Shown: positions 8,501 to 18,530 of the stretch, piece after piece
How positions within the stretch are numbered: position 1 is the stretch's first letter
How the letters are laid out: every line of letters starts with the position of its first letter
Assembly (NCBI RefSeq): GCF_001675165.1
Contig: NZ_LROS01000008.1
Location: 37,243-101,242 of the forward strand
DNA from: Clostridium ragsdalei P11
GTDB lineage: Bacteria; Bacillota; Clostridia; Clostridiales; Clostridiaceae
DNA length: 64,000 nt
Direction of reading: 5' to 3'
Notes under the pieces: model-generated
Told to the model about the DNA's origin: nothing
The model's input: the letters and a program-made list of their open reading frames with translations, nothing else
The model's database searches: none
Made by a program: the position numbers and the translations under genes

Positions 8501-9514
8501 CTAAGGTTTTACATATATAGCTGTAGCTACAGTTCTCTCACCATTCCAATCACAAGGATTATTTATTACTTCTCCATTAAAGTACATTGTAGTGGATGAA
8601 CCTCCATCTAAATTGCTTGCATTAATTACACCTTGCTGCAAAAGTATATTTTGTACTTCTTTTAATGAAGCTCCCATTTTCAATCCTTTTCTACCATCTA
8701 TAGCCAGCATGACTATTGTTCCATCTGCCTTCTGTCCTATAGCTGTTCTAGGATTTAAACCTTCATTTTCTACTGATACAGTCTTGCCATTTATTATAAG
8801 TGAGTTTCTAAAGGAAATTGCCTCTGTTACACCATCGGCAAGGAGTTCCTTAAGTGTGTGGTCTCCAACTATAAGTCTTCCAGTTGGAGTAAAAGCTGTA
8901 ACATTTATTTTCTCATTAGATTTTACATCACTGTATATTACCTTACCACCAGATATTATAATTCCCTCTGGATAGCCTCCTGTTCCTACCCAATACTTCC
9001 CTCCAGATTTATCTGTAAATCCACCTCCATTTATAGCTGCAACAGCTCCATTTCTCTGTGCTATTTCACTTGTTCTTTCTCCAACTTCTCTTAATTTACT
9101 AGTATATCCTATACGTATTCTCTTAGGATCTTTTATCTCTAAAATATAACCATCAAATCTTGTGCTCGGTATATCATACCTTTTTATGTCCTTATCACCT
9201 ACATGATTTATATTTACATCATTTAAATCTTCAGCTTCCTGGCTAGTAGTTTGGCCACTCTTACCTTCTTGCAGTATTTTATTTATTTCATCCTTTGACA
9301 AAAAAAGAGTAGCTATGTATTGATGAGTAAAGGTAGCCATAGCCGTGCTTACTATCTGGTTTTTTACATTTTTAAATGGCCCATAAAATACTAGCAAAGG
9401 ACTAGTAACTACAACTACTATAAGCTCATAAATTATAAACAAAAAGAACAGTCTAGGAGAAAACTTTTTCTTTCTCTTTATATTTTTCCTTCGTCTATTT
9501 CTCGAATCATTCAT
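8501..9514 (-). CDS. Phosphodiester glycosidase (NAGPA) domain protein, membrane-anchored
   Basis: 337 residues. A very basic N-terminus (RNRRRKNIKRKKK) precedes one membrane segment at about residues 22-45, giving an outward-facing enzyme. The C-terminal 200 residues match the family of N-acetylglucosamine-1-phosphodiester alpha-N-acetylglucosaminidase: AAINGGGFTD, NPRTAIGQ, LAIDGR and the strongly conserved NLDGGSSTTMYFNG. Related bacterial proteins occur with exopolysaccharide or wall-polymer genes. It is the first gene of a two-gene operon with the propeller-like exported protein. Confidence 0.82.
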   Translation of the reverse strand: MNDSRNRRRKNIKRKKKFSPRLFFLFIIYELIVVVVTSPLLVFYGPFKNVKNQIVSTAMATFTHQYIATLFLSKDEINKILQEGKSGQTTSQEAEDLNDVNINHVGDKDIKRYDIPSTRFDGYILEIKDPKRIRIGYTSKLREVGERTSEIAQRNGAVAAINGGGFTDKSGGKYWVGTGGYPEGIIISGGKVIYSDVKSNEKINVTAFTPTGRLIVGDHTLKELLADGVTEAISFRNSLIINGKTVSVENEGLNPRTAIGQKADGTIVMLAIDGRKGLKMGASLKEVQNILLQQGVINASNLDGGSSTTMYFNGEVINNPCDWNGERTVATAIYVKP

Positions 9515-9601
9515 TTAAATTAACCTCCATACAGTATAGAACTATTTTACTATTATTTTTAAATTATTTCCACTGAAAAATCTTTTACATTCTGTTAATT
9601 T

Positions 9602-9646
9602 AAAAAACTGACCTGCCTTATGAAAATTAAGACAAATCAGTTTTTC
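9602..9646 (-). terminator. Terminator of the purine operon
   Basis: Arms around AAAAACTGA (from 9603) and TCAGTTTTT (to 9645) form an interrupted stem. On the minus strand it follows the purD stop and ends in a run of T. Confidence 0.6.
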
Positions 9647-9670
9647 TAAATTTTACACTAAAATTATAAT

Positions 9671-10912
9671 TTACTTTCCTATATCTGTTCTAAAATACAT
9701 ACCCGGAAAACTTATTTTTTTCAAATTACAGTAAGCAGCTTCCACAGCAGAATTTAAATCATTTCCAACTCCATAAGTTACTAAAACCCTTCCACCAGAT
9801 GTTTTAAACTGTCCATTTTCTTTTTTAACCCCTGCAGCAAAAACATTACTGGACTTTTCCATCCCTTCTATTTTTAAACCAGTATCATACTTTAAAGGAT
9901 ACCCTTTAGACGCAGCTACAACACAGCAGGAAGCTCCCTCTTTCCATTGCAAATTAAATTTATCAAGTTTTCTATCTATAGCATTTTCTACAAGTTCCAC
10001 AAAATCACTTTTCATAAGTGGAAGTACAGCTTGAGTTTCAGGATCACCCATTCTAACATTATACTCTAACAAATAAACTCCTTTTTTTGTTATCATAATG
10101 CCGAAGAAGATTATTCCCACATAATCTAAGTTTTCCTGCTGTATTCCTCTTAAAGTAGGTTCCATTATATTTTTCTCAAAATCTTTTAAAACTTCCTCCG
10201 TGCAGTATGGATTTGGAGCTATAGCTCCCATTCCACCTGTATTTGGTCCTAGACCCCCATCATATATTTGCTTATGATCCTTTGAAGATATAAAAGGAAG
10301 AATAATATTTCCATCTGTTATTGTAAGTATTGAAGCCTCTACTCCCTCTAGAAATTCTTCAATAACTACATTTTTTCCTGCCCCTTTAAATACGTCCTTT
10401 ACCATAAAATCATTTAATGCAGTACTTGCTTCCTCATAATTCTGACATATAGAAACACCTTTTCCTGCCGCTAATCCGTCAGCCTTTATAACTACAGGAT
10501 ACCTACAATTTTCTATGTATTTTAAAGCACTGTCTTTATCATCAAAAGTGCAATATTCAGCAGTTTTAATTCCATACTTTTTCATAAAATCCTTAGAATA
10601 GATTTTACTTCCCTCAAGCTGAGCAGCTTTTAAACTTGGTCCAAATATTTTAAGTCCCTTGCTTTTAAATTTATCCACTATGCCTTCTGTAAGTGGTCCT
10701 TCAGGGCCTACCACAGTTAAATCTATATTTTCTTTAGATGCAAAATCTATAAGTCCATCTATGTCTGTTATATTCAGATTACTGCATTTATCTACTATAT
10801 CCGTTCCTCCATTTCCTGGAGCACAAAATATTTTATCCACCTTGGAACTTTGAGATATTTTCCAGCAAATAGCATGTTCTCTTCCACCGGAACCTATTAC
10901 AAGTACCTTCAT
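9671..10912 (-). CDS. purD: Phosphoribosylamine-glycine ligase
   Basis: 413 residues, full length for PurD. It catalyses the second step of IMP synthesis, ATP-dependent joining of glycine to phosphoribosylamine. Diagnostic stretches are the N-terminal VIGSGGREHAICW, ATP-grasp elements PVVIKADGLAAGKGV and VVIEEFLEGVEAS, and NVRMGDPETQAVLP. AAGGGGGA precedes the ATG. It is the last gene of the pur operon, separated from purH by 191 bases that contain a dispersed foldback repeat. Confidence 0.97.
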   Translation of the reverse strand: MKVLVIGSGGREHAICWKISQSSKVDKIFCAPGNGGTDIVDKCSNLNITDIDGLIDFASKENIDLTVVGPEGPLTEGIVDKFKSKGLKIFGPSLKAAQLEGSKIYSKDFMKKYGIKTAEYCTFDDKDSALKYIENCRYPVVIKADGLAAGKGVSICQNYEEASTALNDFMVKDVFKGAGKNVVIEEFLEGVEASILTITDGNIILPFISSKDHKQIYDGGLGPNTGGMGAIAPNPYCTEEVLKDFEKNIMEPTLRGIQQENLDYVGIIFFGIMITKKGVYLLEYNVRMGDPETQAVLPLMKSDFVELVENAIDRKLDKFNLQWKEGASCCVVAASKGYPLKYDTGLKIEGMEKSSNVFAAGVKKENGQFKTSGGRVLVTYGVGNDLNSAVEAAYCNLKKISFPGMYFRTDIGK

Positions 10913-10938
10913 TATATAAAATCCCCCTTTTCATAGTA

Positions 10939-11098
10939 GACATTTTCAAAGAAATAACCAATCAAGATGCTAGCCTATTTTTTATCATACTGCGTCGGTA
11001 GAACCCTTAGATAGGATTCACTATCTGCGGAACCTACCTCCTTGTCTGATAAAAAATATCCGTCGCATCTTTAACTTGTTACTTCTTTTAAACGTCTT
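10939..11098. repeat. About 160-bp foldback repeat inside the pur operon (purH-purD gap)
   Basis: The terminal segment GACATTTTCAAAGAAATAAC (10939-10958) is the imperfect complement of the other end (11078-11098). The interior contains a nested hairpin GGTAGAACC/GGAACCTACC. An inverted copy with high identity lies at 55394-55554, and the end-only version at 7380-7433. It lies between the purH stop and the purD start and so must be part of the operon mRNA. Confidence 0.8.
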
Positions 11099-11103
11099 AA
11101 GAA

Positions 11104-12603
11104 TTAATGTTTAAAATGTCTTACCCCTGTAAACACCATGGAAATTCCATTTTTATTACATTCAGCTATAGAATCCTCATCCTTTATGGAACCTCCTGGT
11201 TGTATTATGGATTTTATTCCATGCTTTGCTGCTTCACATACTACATCGTTAAATGGGAAAAATGCATCTGAGGCAAGTACTACCCCATCTCCTGCCCTAT
11301 CAAGTGCCTGGCATGCAGGCCATATTCTATTTACCTGTCCTCCACCAATTCCTTTAGCCATGAAGTCTTTAACTACTACAATAGCATTTGATTTTACGTA
11401 TTTACAAACCTTCATTCCAAATATCAAATTGTCCATTTCTTCTTTTGAAGGTTTCTTTTCCGTAACTACTTTAGTCTCATCTACCAATTTATCATCAGCA
11501 GATTGTACAAGTATCCCACCATCTAATTTTGATATTTCAAAATCATTAGTAGGTTTTACATCACACTTAATTATCCTTAGATTTTTCTTTGCCTTTAATA
11601 TTTCAACTGCATCCTTATCAAAATCCGGTGCTATGACTATTTCAACAAAAATCTTAGCTATTTCTTCCGCAGTTTTTGCATCTAATTTTCTATTTACAGC
11701 TATAATACCTCCAAAAATAGAAGTAGAATCACACTCATAAGCTTTTACATAAGCCTCATGTAGGTCTTTTCCAAGGGCTACACCACAAGGAGTATTGTGC
11801 TTAACTGCAACACAGCATATTTCCTCAAATTCACTTACTGCCTTCCATGCCATATCCATATCTCTCATATTATTATATGAAAGTGTTTTACCACTTAACT
11901 GCTCAAAATCTTTCATAGGAGCTTTTCCTACAGTTTCTGTGTAATAAGCTGCACTTTGATGTGGATTTTCTCCGTATCTTAAGCTTTCAGATTTTTTATA
12001 GGACAAGCTTAAGTATTCTGGATATTCATCTTCAAGTAGGAAATTACTTATAGCTCCATCATAGGCAGACATCAAATTAAATACTTTACCTGCAAGTTTT
12101 CTTCTAAATTCATATTTTACGTCTCCAGAGGTTTCTATCTCCTTAATTATTTGTGAATAATCATTTACATCTGTAACAACTATTACATCTTGAAAATTTT
12201 TGGCTGCAGCTCTTATCATAGTTGGACCGCCAATGTCTATAAATTCTATTTTTTCATCAAAAGTTATATTATCACATACCTTGTCGAAAAAAGGATATAA
12301 ATTTACGACTACCATATCTATTGGTTTTATGTTCTTACTCTTTATAGTATCCATATGTTCTTTATTATCTCTTTTGGCAAGTATACCACCATGTATAACT
12401 GGATGAAGTGTCTTTACTCTGCCATCTAATATCTCATCAAATCCAGTAACTTTAGATACTTCTGTAACCTTTATATTATTTTCCACAAGGTATCTATAAG
12501 TTCCACCTGTAGATATTATTTCAACTCCCCTATTTATCAAAAACTTTGCTAAATCCAATAATCCATTTTTGTTATAAACACTTATTAATGCACGATCTAT
12601 CAT
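11104..12603 (-). CDS. purH: Bifunctional AICAR transformylase / IMP cyclohydrolase
   Basis: 499 residues when started at the ATG at 12603, 8 bases after GGAGG; an in-frame TTG at 12618 lies across that site and is rejected. The N-terminal MGS-like cyclohydrolase domain shows [10 protein letters not shown] and STGGTYRYL. The C-terminal transformylase domain has [12 protein letters not shown] and [11 protein letters not shown]. It carries out the last two steps to IMP using 10-formyl-tetrahydrofolate. It is co-transcribed after purN (20-base gap). Confidence 0.97.
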   Translation of the reverse strand: MIDRALISVYNKNGLLDLAKFLINRGVEIISTGGTYRYLVENNIKVTEVSKVTGFDEILDGRVKTLHPVIHGGILAKRDNKEHMDTIKSKNIKPIDMVVVNLYPFFDKVCDNITFDEKIEFIDIGGPTMIRAAAKNFQDVIVVTDVNDYSQIIKEIETSGDVKYEFRRKLAGKVFNLMSAYDGAISNFLLEDEYPEYLSLSYKKSESLRYGENPHQSAAYYTETVGKAPMKDFEQLSGKTLSYNNMRDMDMAWKAVSEFEEICCVAVKHNTPCGVALGKDLHEAYVKAYECDSTSIFGGIIAVNRKLDAKTAEEIAKIFVEIVIAPDFDKDAVEILKAKKNLRIIKCDVKPTNDFEISKLDGGILVQSADDKLVDETKVVTEKKPSKEEMDNLIFGMKVCKYVKSNAIVVVKDFMAKGIGGGQVNRIWPACQALDRAGDGVVLASDAFFPFNDVVCEAAKHGIKSIIQPGGSIKDEDSIAECNKNGISMVFTGVRHFKH

Positions 12604-12623
12604 AATTTGCGCCTCCAATTATT

Positions 12624-13238
12624 TTAATTACAAACTTTTACTATTCTGTTCTCCACCACTATTTTGTTTTCAGAAATAAGTTTGATAACTTCAGGAAGGG
12701 CTTTATGCTCTTCTTCTAATATTCTCTTTTGAAGCATTTCTGGAGTATCTTGAAAATATACAGGAACTGTCTTTTGAATTATTATAGGACCACTGTCTGT
12801 ACCCTCATCTACAAAGTGTACAGTACAGCCTGATACTTTAACTCCATACTCAATTGCCTTTTCATGAACCTTTATGCCATACATACCATCTCCGCAAAAG
12901 GATGGTATTAAAGAAGGGTGTATATTTACTATTTTATTTCTAAATTCTGAAATCAGCTCTCCTTTAAGTATGGAAAGCCAACCTGCACATACTATTAAGT
13001 CAACTTTGCCTTTAAGCATCTTTAATATTTCCTGAGAAATATTAGACTTATGTATTTTCTTATCTAATACATAGGATTTTATATTATGCTTTTCAGCTCT
13101 TTCTAAAGCATAAATTCCAGGTCTGTCACCTATTACAGCTTCTATACTGCAACTTTTTATATATCCGCTCTCAACTGCATCTATTATAGACTGAAGGTCA
13201 GTACCTCCTCCAGAAACCAAAACTGCTATTTTAAACAT
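12624..13238 (-). CDS. purN: Phosphoribosylglycinamide formyltransferase (folate-dependent)
   Basis: 204 residues, usual for PurN. It adds the formyl group to GAR from 10-formyl-tetrahydrofolate. The motifs are VLVSGGGTDLQ, the catalytic NIHPSLIPSF (Asn and His) and VHFVDEGTDSGPII (Asp). Its start overlaps the 3' end of purM by 13 bases, indicating translational coupling. A site resembling AAGGGGA lies within purM. Confidence 0.97.
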   Translation of the reverse strand: MFKIAVLVSGGGTDLQSIIDAVESGYIKSCSIEAVIGDRPGIYALERAEKHNIKSYVLDKKIHKSNISQEILKMLKGKVDLIVCAGWLSILKGELISEFRNKIVNIHPSLIPSFCGDGMYGIKVHEKAIEYGVKVSGCTVHFVDEGTDSGPIIIQKTVPVYFQDTPEMLQKRILEEEHKALPEVIKLISENKIVVENRIVKVCN

Positions 13239-14221
13239 ACTGATTTTTCCCCTTTTTTTACACTTCCTATTATATATGCCTTTTCGCCCATTTTATTTAA
13301 TTCTTCCACTACGTTTTTAGCATCTTTATTATCTACACATAGTACAAATCCTATTCCCATATTATAAGTGTTGTACATCTGCTTTTCTTCTACCCCTAGT
13401 TCCATTAAATGATTAAATATAGGTGGCACTTCAAAGCTTTTCTTATCTATAACTGCAGTAAAATCATCTTTAAACATTCTAGGTATGTTTTCAAAGAATC
13501 CCCCTCCAGTTATATGGGCCATAGCCTTAATTTTAAATTTATCCAAAAGTTTAAGTACAGGTTTTACATATATCTTTGTAGGTGTCAAAAGTACTTTTCC
13601 TATAGGTGTACCTAAAAAGTCCTCATCAAAATCTTTTACAACTTTTCTTACTAATGAATATCCATTACTGTGAACTCCACTAGATGCTATTCCTACAAGG
13701 ACATCTCCTTCTTCTACTGTGCTTCCATTTATTATATTGTCTTTTTCCACAACTCCTACGGTGAATCCTGCCATATCGTAGTCTCCCTTGGAATAAAAGC
13801 CAGGCATTTCAGCAGTTTCTCCTCCAATTAGAGCACAACCTGCCTGAATACATCCATCTGATACACCTTTAACCAAATCTGCCGCAACTTCTGCTTCCAA
13901 ATTAGAGCAAGCTAGGTAGTCTAAAAAAAACAGGGGTTTTGCACCATGGCATAAAACATCATTTACACACATAGCCACACAATCTATTCCCACTGTATCA
14001 TAAGTTTTCATTTGAAATGCTATTTTTAACTTTGTTCCTACTCCATCTGTTCCAGATACAAGTACTGGATTTTTATATTTACCAAGTTCAAACATACCTG
14101 CAAAACTTCCAAGTCCATTTAAAACCCCTTGGGTAAAAGTCTTAGATGAATATTCTTTCATAAGTTTTACTGACTTATATCCTTCTTCAATATTTACACC
14201 GGAATCTTTATATGTTACCAC
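13226..14221 (-). CDS. purM: Phosphoribosylformylglycinamidine cyclo-ligase
   Basis: 331 residues, close to the usual length. It closes the imidazole ring, forming AIR. Typical motifs are VSGTDGVGTKLKIAF, DCVAMCVNDVLCHGA, GGETAEMPGFY and AHITGGGFFENIPR. The start is a GTG preceded by GAGGTGG. It lies between purF and purN and overlaps purN. Confidence 0.97.
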   Translation of the reverse strand: MVTYKDSGVNIEEGYKSVKLMKEYSSKTFTQGVLNGLGSFAGMFELGKYKNPVLVSGTDGVGTKLKIAFQMKTYDTVGIDCVAMCVNDVLCHGAKPLFFLDYLACSNLEAEVAADLVKGVSDGCIQAGCALIGGETAEMPGFYSKGDYDMAGFTVGVVEKDNIINGSTVEEGDVLVGIASSGVHSNGYSLVRKVVKDFDEDFLGTPIGKVLLTPTKIYVKPVLKLLDKFKIKAMAHITGGGFFENIPRMFKDDFTAVIDKKSFEVPPIFNHLMELGVEEKQMYNTYNMGIGFVLCVDNKDAKNVVEELNKMGEKAYIIGSVKKGEKSVCLK

Positions 14222-14234
14222 AGCAAACCACCTC

Positions 14235-15680
14235 TTACTCTAAATAATTTTTATCTTTTTCTATAGGTACAGATATTGGGTATATTCCATTAAAACACCC
14301 TAAACAATATCCTTTTGACTCAGTACATTCAAGAGATTTTAAAATTCCATCTATACTTATATAGCCTAAACTATCTGCTCCTATTTTATCCCTTATTTCC
14401 TCTATTTTTGCATTAGAACCTATAAGTTGAGACCTATAAGGTGTGTCAATTCCAAAATAACAAGGATACTTAACTACAGGAGATGAAACTCTAAAGTGCA
14501 CTTCAGTAGCTCCAGCTTTTCTAAGTATTTCTACAAGTTTTCCACTGGTAGTTCCTCTAACTATGGAATCATCAACAATTACCACTCTTTTTCCTTCTAC
14601 ATTTACCTTTAAAGGGTTTAACTTTACAGCTACTGCTTTAGACCTAAGTTCTTGGGATGGAGCAATAAATGTTCTTCCTACATATTTATTTTTTATAAAT
14701 CCTATAGCATAAGGTATTCCCGATTCTTCTGAATATCCAAGAGCTGCTGGTATTCCAGAATCAGGGACACCTATAACCACATCTGCCTCTACTGGGTTTT
14801 CTCTATAAAGTATTCTTCCTGCTTTAACTCTTGATGTATATACGTTTATATCATCTATAGTACTGTCTGGTCTTGCAAAGTATATATATTCAAAAGAGCA
14901 GGTTTCACATTTTGTCTTTTCTGCAAAATTTATAGATTTAATTCCATCATCGTTTATAATTACAATTTCTCCAGGCTTTACATCTCTTATAAAATTTGCT
15001 CCTATAGAATCCAGGGCACAGCTTTCAGAACAGAGTATATAATCTCCGTTTAATTCACCTATACAAAGCGGTCTTATCCCATTTGGATCTCTTACACCTA
15101 TAAGTTCATTTTCCGTTAAAATAGTAATGGCATAAGAACCTTTCACTGCTTGAACTGTATCTACTACAGCTTTACCTATATCTCTCCTAGCCTCTCTTGC
15201 AATAAGACTTAAGATAACTTCTGAATCTACAGATGTCTGAAAAATATATCCTGCATCTTCTAAAAGTCCTCTTATGACATCTGCATTGACCAAAGTACCA
15301 TTGTGTGCTATAGCAATAGATCCAAGTTTATATTTCACCATAAGTGGCTGAGCATTGTTTAAAGTACTTGAACCTGCTGTAGAATACCTTACATGACCTA
15401 TAGCACTTTTTCCTTTAAGTCCTTCTAATATATCCTTATTAAATACATCTGCTACAAGCCCCATACCTTTATGATACTTAAATTCACTTCCATCAGAAAC
15501 TACAATACCTGCACTTTCCTGCCCCCTATGCTGGAGAGCATATAGTCCATAATAAGTTAAAGATGCTACATCTATATTGTTCTTAGAAAATATTCCAAAT
15601 ACACCGCATTCATCCTTGAATTTATCTTCCTCCAAATCAATACAGGAGCAAGTATTAAATTTATCATTTAAAGTGCACAT
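14235..15680 (-). CDS. purF: Amidophosphoribosyltransferase
   Basis: 481 residues from the ATG at 15680, which has AAAAGGAG 10 bases upstream; a further ATG at 15704 lacks a site. The enzyme catalyses the committed step, PRPP plus glutamine to phosphoribosylamine. A propeptide of about 24 residues precedes the nucleophile Cys25 in DECGVFGIFS, as in the Bacillus-type proenzyme. Cysteines in CETCSF, YPCYFG and KGYCLGCFNG fit the [4Fe-4S] cluster of this class. The PRPP loop is VVIVDDSIVRGTT. Confidence 0.97.
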   Translation of the reverse strand: MCTLNDKFNTCSCIDLEEDKFKDECGVFGIFSKNNIDVASLTYYGLYALQHRGQESAGIVVSDGSEFKYHKGMGLVADVFNKDILEGLKGKSAIGHVRYSTAGSSTLNNAQPLMVKYKLGSIAIAHNGTLVNADVIRGLLEDAGYIFQTSVDSEVILSLIAREARRDIGKAVVDTVQAVKGSYAITILTENELIGVRDPNGIRPLCIGELNGDYILCSESCALDSIGANFIRDVKPGEIVIINDDGIKSINFAEKTKCETCSFEYIYFARPDSTIDDINVYTSRVKAGRILYRENPVEADVVIGVPDSGIPAALGYSEESGIPYAIGFIKNKYVGRTFIAPSQELRSKAVAVKLNPLKVNVEGKRVVIVDDSIVRGTTSGKLVEILRKAGATEVHFRVSSPVVKYPCYFGIDTPYRSQLIGSNAKIEEIRDKIGADSLGYISIDGILKSLECTESKGYCLGCFNGIYPISVPIEKDKNYLE

Positions 15681-15720
15681 CAAAAATTCTCTCCTTTTAA
15701 CCATAAAATTAAGGCAGCTG

Positions 15721-16428
15721 CTAATTTTTACTTATTCTCTTCAATATTTCTACATAGGCTTCTTTTACATTTCCCATATCTCTTCTAAATCTATCTTTAT
15801 CTAATTTTTCATTAGTCTTTGCATCCCATAGTCTGCATGTATCTGGTGATATCTCATCAGCTAAAACTATTTTTCCATTGAATTTACCAAATTCCAATTT
15901 AAAATCTATTAGTTTTATTCCCTGTTTCAAGAAAAATTCTTTTAAGATATTGTTTATGGATTCCGTCATATTATATATAGTTTTAAGCTCATCAAAAGTA
16001 GCAGCTCCAATCGCAACTGCATGATAATCATTTATAAGAGGATCTCCAAGTTCATCATTTTTGTAGCTTATTTCATATACTGTAGTCTTTAATGGTGTAC
16101 CTTCTTCTAAGCCTAATCTCTTTGCCATACTTCCTGCTGCTACATTTCTAACAATTACTTCTAGAGGAACTATTTCTACCTTTTTACAAAGTTGTTCTCT
16201 ATCATTTAATTTTTCCTCAAAGTGAGTTTCTATACCATGTTTTTCAAGTAACTCAAAGAGCATTGAAGTAATTGTATTATTTAATACTCCTTTATCTGAT
16301 ATCTGTCCTTTTTTCTCTCCGTTAAAAGCTGTAGCATCATCTTTATAATAAATTATTACCTTGTCTTTATCTTCTGTTTCATATACCTTTTTTGCTTTTC
16401 CTTCATATATCATTTTTCCTTTTTCCAT
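15721..16428 (-). CDS. purC: SAICAR synthase
   Basis: The ATG at 16428 gives 235 residues, the usual PurC length. A longer start at 16458 would overlap purE and its ATG precedes the AAAAGGAG at 16441-16448. Motifs include [27 protein letters not shown] and LIDFKLEFG. It ligates aspartate to CAIR. Its ATG lies immediately after the purE stop codon. Confidence 0.96.
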   Translation of the reverse strand: MEKGKMIYEGKAKKVYETEDKDKVIIYYKDDATAFNGEKKGQISDKGVLNNTITSMLFELLEKHGIETHFEEKLNDREQLCKKVEIVPLEVIVRNVAAGSMAKRLGLEEGTPLKTTVYEISYKNDELGDPLINDYHAVAIGAATFDELKTIYNMTESINNILKEFFLKQGIKLIDFKLEFGKFNGKIVLADEISPDTCRLWDAKTNEKLDKDRFRRDMGNVKEAYVEILKRISKN

Positions 16429-16429
16429 A

Positions 16430-16909
16430 TTATAATTCCACTCCTTTTCCATTTTCATTTATAAACTTTTCTTTCATATTTTTTCTATATTCAATTAATT
16501 TCTTTTTAATTTCAGAATATTTAAGTGCTAAAATCTCTACTGCCAGCATGCCTGCATTGTAACTGTTATTTATTCCAACTGTAGCTACAGGTATGGATTT
16601 TGGCATCTGTACTATTGAAAAGAGAGAATCCAATCCAGAAATAGCTGCATTAAGTGGAACTCCTATAACTGGAATAGTTGTATTAGCTGCAATAACTCCT
16701 GGAAGATGTGCTGCAAGACCAGCACCTGAAATAATACATTCACAGCCTTCTTCTTCCAATTTTTTTACAGTTTCTAAAAGTTTTTCCGGAACCCTGTGGG
16801 CTGATAAAATATATGCCTCATATTGAATGTCAAATTCTTTTAAGGCTTTGGCAGCTCCTTTCATCTTGTCAATGTCGGAACTACTTCCAAATATAATTGC
16901 TACTTTCAT
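16430..16909 (-). CDS. purE: N5-carboxyaminoimidazole ribonucleotide mutase (class I PurE)
   Basis: 159 residues, usual size. [12 protein letters not shown] and LSAHRVPE are the class I PurE substrate-binding motifs; the [18 protein letters not shown] stretch follows. Class I PurE normally works with PurK, which is not in the window. It is the first gene of the operon, downstream of a guanine riboswitch and terminator. The operon also lacks purL and purB, which must be elsewhere. Confidence 0.96.
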   Translation of the reverse strand: MKVAIIFGSSSDIDKMKGAAKALKEFDIQYEAYILSAHRVPEKLLETVKKLEEEGCECIISGAGLAAHLPGVIAANTTIPVIGVPLNAAISGLDSLFSIVQMPKSIPVATVGINNSYNAGMLAVEILALKYSEIKKKLIEYRKNMKEKFINENGKGVEL

Positions 16910-16956
16910 ATTCGTCCTCCTTAAACAACAAATGTTAGATTATATCACCAAAAGTA

Positions 16957-17008
16957 TAATAAAAAGGTTTCAATAAAATCTACAATTGAGAATCTATGTG
17001 AAACCTTA
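16957..17008 (-). terminator. Riboswitch-linked terminator in the purE leader
   Basis: TGAAACCTT and AAGGTTTCA arms (16963-16972 with 16999-17008) are followed on the minus strand by a T-rich tract, just before purE. Its place after the aptamer suggests transcription attenuation when guanine is bound. Confidence 0.6.
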
Positions 17009-17061
17009 AGCTAGTCACCTTAACTAAAACTTGGTATAAAAATATCCAGCTTTAAATAAAG

Positions 17062-17136
17062 TTATCCATAGCTATGAGAATTTTACGGTTCCCTGTAGAT
17101 ACTCCTAAACCTCATTATTAGGATTATATGGATATT
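17062..17136 (-). promoter_or_regulatory. Purine (guanine-class) riboswitch aptamer upstream of purE
   Basis: Reading the minus strand, P1 pairs TATCCATA with TATGGATA. J1/2 is TATAATCC, J2/3 is GAGTATCTAC, L3 contains CCGTAAA and J3/1 is AGCTATGG. The specificity base (position 74 of the B. subtilis xpt aptamer) is C, which pairs with guanine or hypoxanthine, not adenine. This matches the known control of pur genes in Firmicutes. Confidence 0.9.
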
Positions 17137-17161
17137 CTATTCATTTATTTATGATATACTT

Positions 17162-17190
17162 ATATTATCATATCAAATTATATAATTCAA
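17162..17190 (-). promoter_or_regulatory. Predicted pur operon promoter
   Basis: Minus strand TTGAAT, 17-base spacer, TAATAT, ending about 25 bases before the aptamer. Confidence 0.5.
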
Positions 17191-17318
17191 TACGTTTATG
17201 CTAATTTACTACATAATATTCGTATATTTTGAGATTGTAAGAAAATATATGGTGGTAATGTTCATACCATATCGAACATTATTTTACGTTTCAAAAATTG
17301 AAAGGAGATTGTTTAACT

Positions 17319-17951
17319 ATGAAAATGGTATGTATAGGAGACAGCTTAACTGCTGGATATGGTGTTTCTAACAGTGAATGTTTTGTATCCATTCTAAGAG
17401 AAAAACTTCAAATAGATATTTTAAACAAAGGAGTATGTGGAGATACGGCTTCGGGATTGTTGTCACGTTCTTATAAAGATGTAATTCAAAATAACCCTAG
17501 TCATGTACTCATTATGGTCGGATGTAACGACTTTATGACTGGAAGATCTCTAAAACTAGTAACAGACAATTTAAAAGAGATTGTAAAAGAAGCCTTATCT
17601 GCAAAAATAATTACAATAATAGGCATAGAACCTCTCGTATACAAAAAATTAGCTAAGGAAAAGTGGGATAGTACCTTAGATTATGAGAAAATAAGTGAGC
17701 TAGAAAGTGAATACAGAAATTGGATAATAGATTTTTGCACTAAAAACAGTCTTTTTTATGCAGACTTTTATAGCCGCTTCCAGGAAAAATTAGAAACAAA
17801 CACCAATGACGATTTGTTTATAGATGGAATTCATCCTACAGCACTAGGCCATAAATTAATGGCAGAATGTATACAAAAAACACTTACTCTGATAGAAGCA
17901 CAAAATGTATATAAAAAAATACTTGCTTTCAAAGAAGTACATAAAAAATAA
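17319..17951 (+). CDS. SGNH/GDSL-type esterase or lipase, cytoplasmic
   Basis: 210 residues from the ATG at 17319, 11 bases after AAAGGAG. Block I is GDSLTAGYG with the nucleophile Ser, block II GVCGDTASG, block III VGCNDF and block V DGIHPTALGH with the Asp-His pair, so all four catalytic blocks are present. No signal peptide is seen. This class includes TAP-like thioesterases and acyl esterases; the substrate is unknown. It is divergent from the pur operon. Confidence 0.82.
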   Translation: MKMVCIGDSLTAGYGVSNSECFVSILREKLQIDILNKGVCGDTASGLLSRSYKDVIQNNPSHVLIMVGCNDFMTGRSLKLVTDNLKEIVKEALSAKIITIIGIEPLVYKKLAKEKWDSTLDYEKISELESEYRNWIIDFCTKNSLFYADFYSRFQEKLETNTNDDLFIDGIHPTALGHKLMAECIQKTLTLIEAQNVYKKILAFKEVHKK

Positions 17952-18098
17952 TATGTTTATAGACTACTCTTTATTGAATTTTTTTGCATATAATGCTATA
18001 CTAAAAGTAGAGATTCAGCGTATATATTACACTTAAAAAGTTATATATCATATAATATATTAAATGTTAGTACTATATTATAAGGGGGATTTGTTAAA

Positions 18099-18290
18099 AT
18101 GAATACTACCTACTGTTTTTCTAAAATACCAGAGGACTTACAAAAACAAATTGAAGGTTTAATAGAAAAATCCGGAATGCCTGCAAAAGAATTCATAAAT
18201 GCATTAGCTGAACACTATGATGTAAAATACTCCAATATATCACCTGTAGCAATTGATTATTCAAATTACTGGAATAGTTTTGTAGACTAA
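18099..18290 (+). CDS. Small hypothetical protein
   Basis: 63 residues with a strong AAGGGGGA site 7 bases before the ATG. The middle reads like two helices (PEDLQKQIEGLIEK, PAKEFINALAEHY), loosely similar to small DNA-binding or antitoxin folds, but no family is recognised. It is followed at once by a MITE-like repeat, so the original 3' context may have been altered. Confidence 0.55.
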   Translation: MNTTYCFSKIPEDLQKQIEGLIEKSGMPAKEFINALAEHYDVKYSNISPVAIDYSNYWNSFVD

Positions 18291-18313
18291 AGACAATACA
18301 ATATATAAAAATA

Positions 18314-18530
18314 ATGCGAATCAAAGCTTCGCAAGTTAAGAATTAATAATGAAAAATTAATAGTGAAGGATGATTTTTAGCTGTCGCAAAAAATCTTTAA
18401 ATTTATATGAATCAGTAATGTTTGGCTTTAGTGAAACGAGTGATAAAAAGCTTAATCGAACATTTTTTGTAGTGTAACGTAAAAAAATCCACATTAACTA
18501 TTAATTCTTCATTCTTAACTATTAATTAAA
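18314..18530 (+). repeat. MITE-like repeat, copy A (terminal repeats missing)
   Basis: About 215 bp sharing GCTTCGCAAGTTAAGAAT, GTGAAGGATGATTTTTAGCT, TTTTTTGTAGTGTAACG and TATTAATTCTTCATTC with copies at 20627-20882, 24663-24976 and 33880-34156. The outer inverted repeats seen in copies C and D are absent. No coding capacity. Confidence 0.85.

Noticed and set aside
11138..11740. 200-residue plus-strand frame inside purH
   Set aside because: Shadow of purH; no ribosome binding site.
15681..15704. Upstream ATG of purF
   Set aside because: No ribosome binding site, while AAAAGGAG is well placed for the ATG at 15680.
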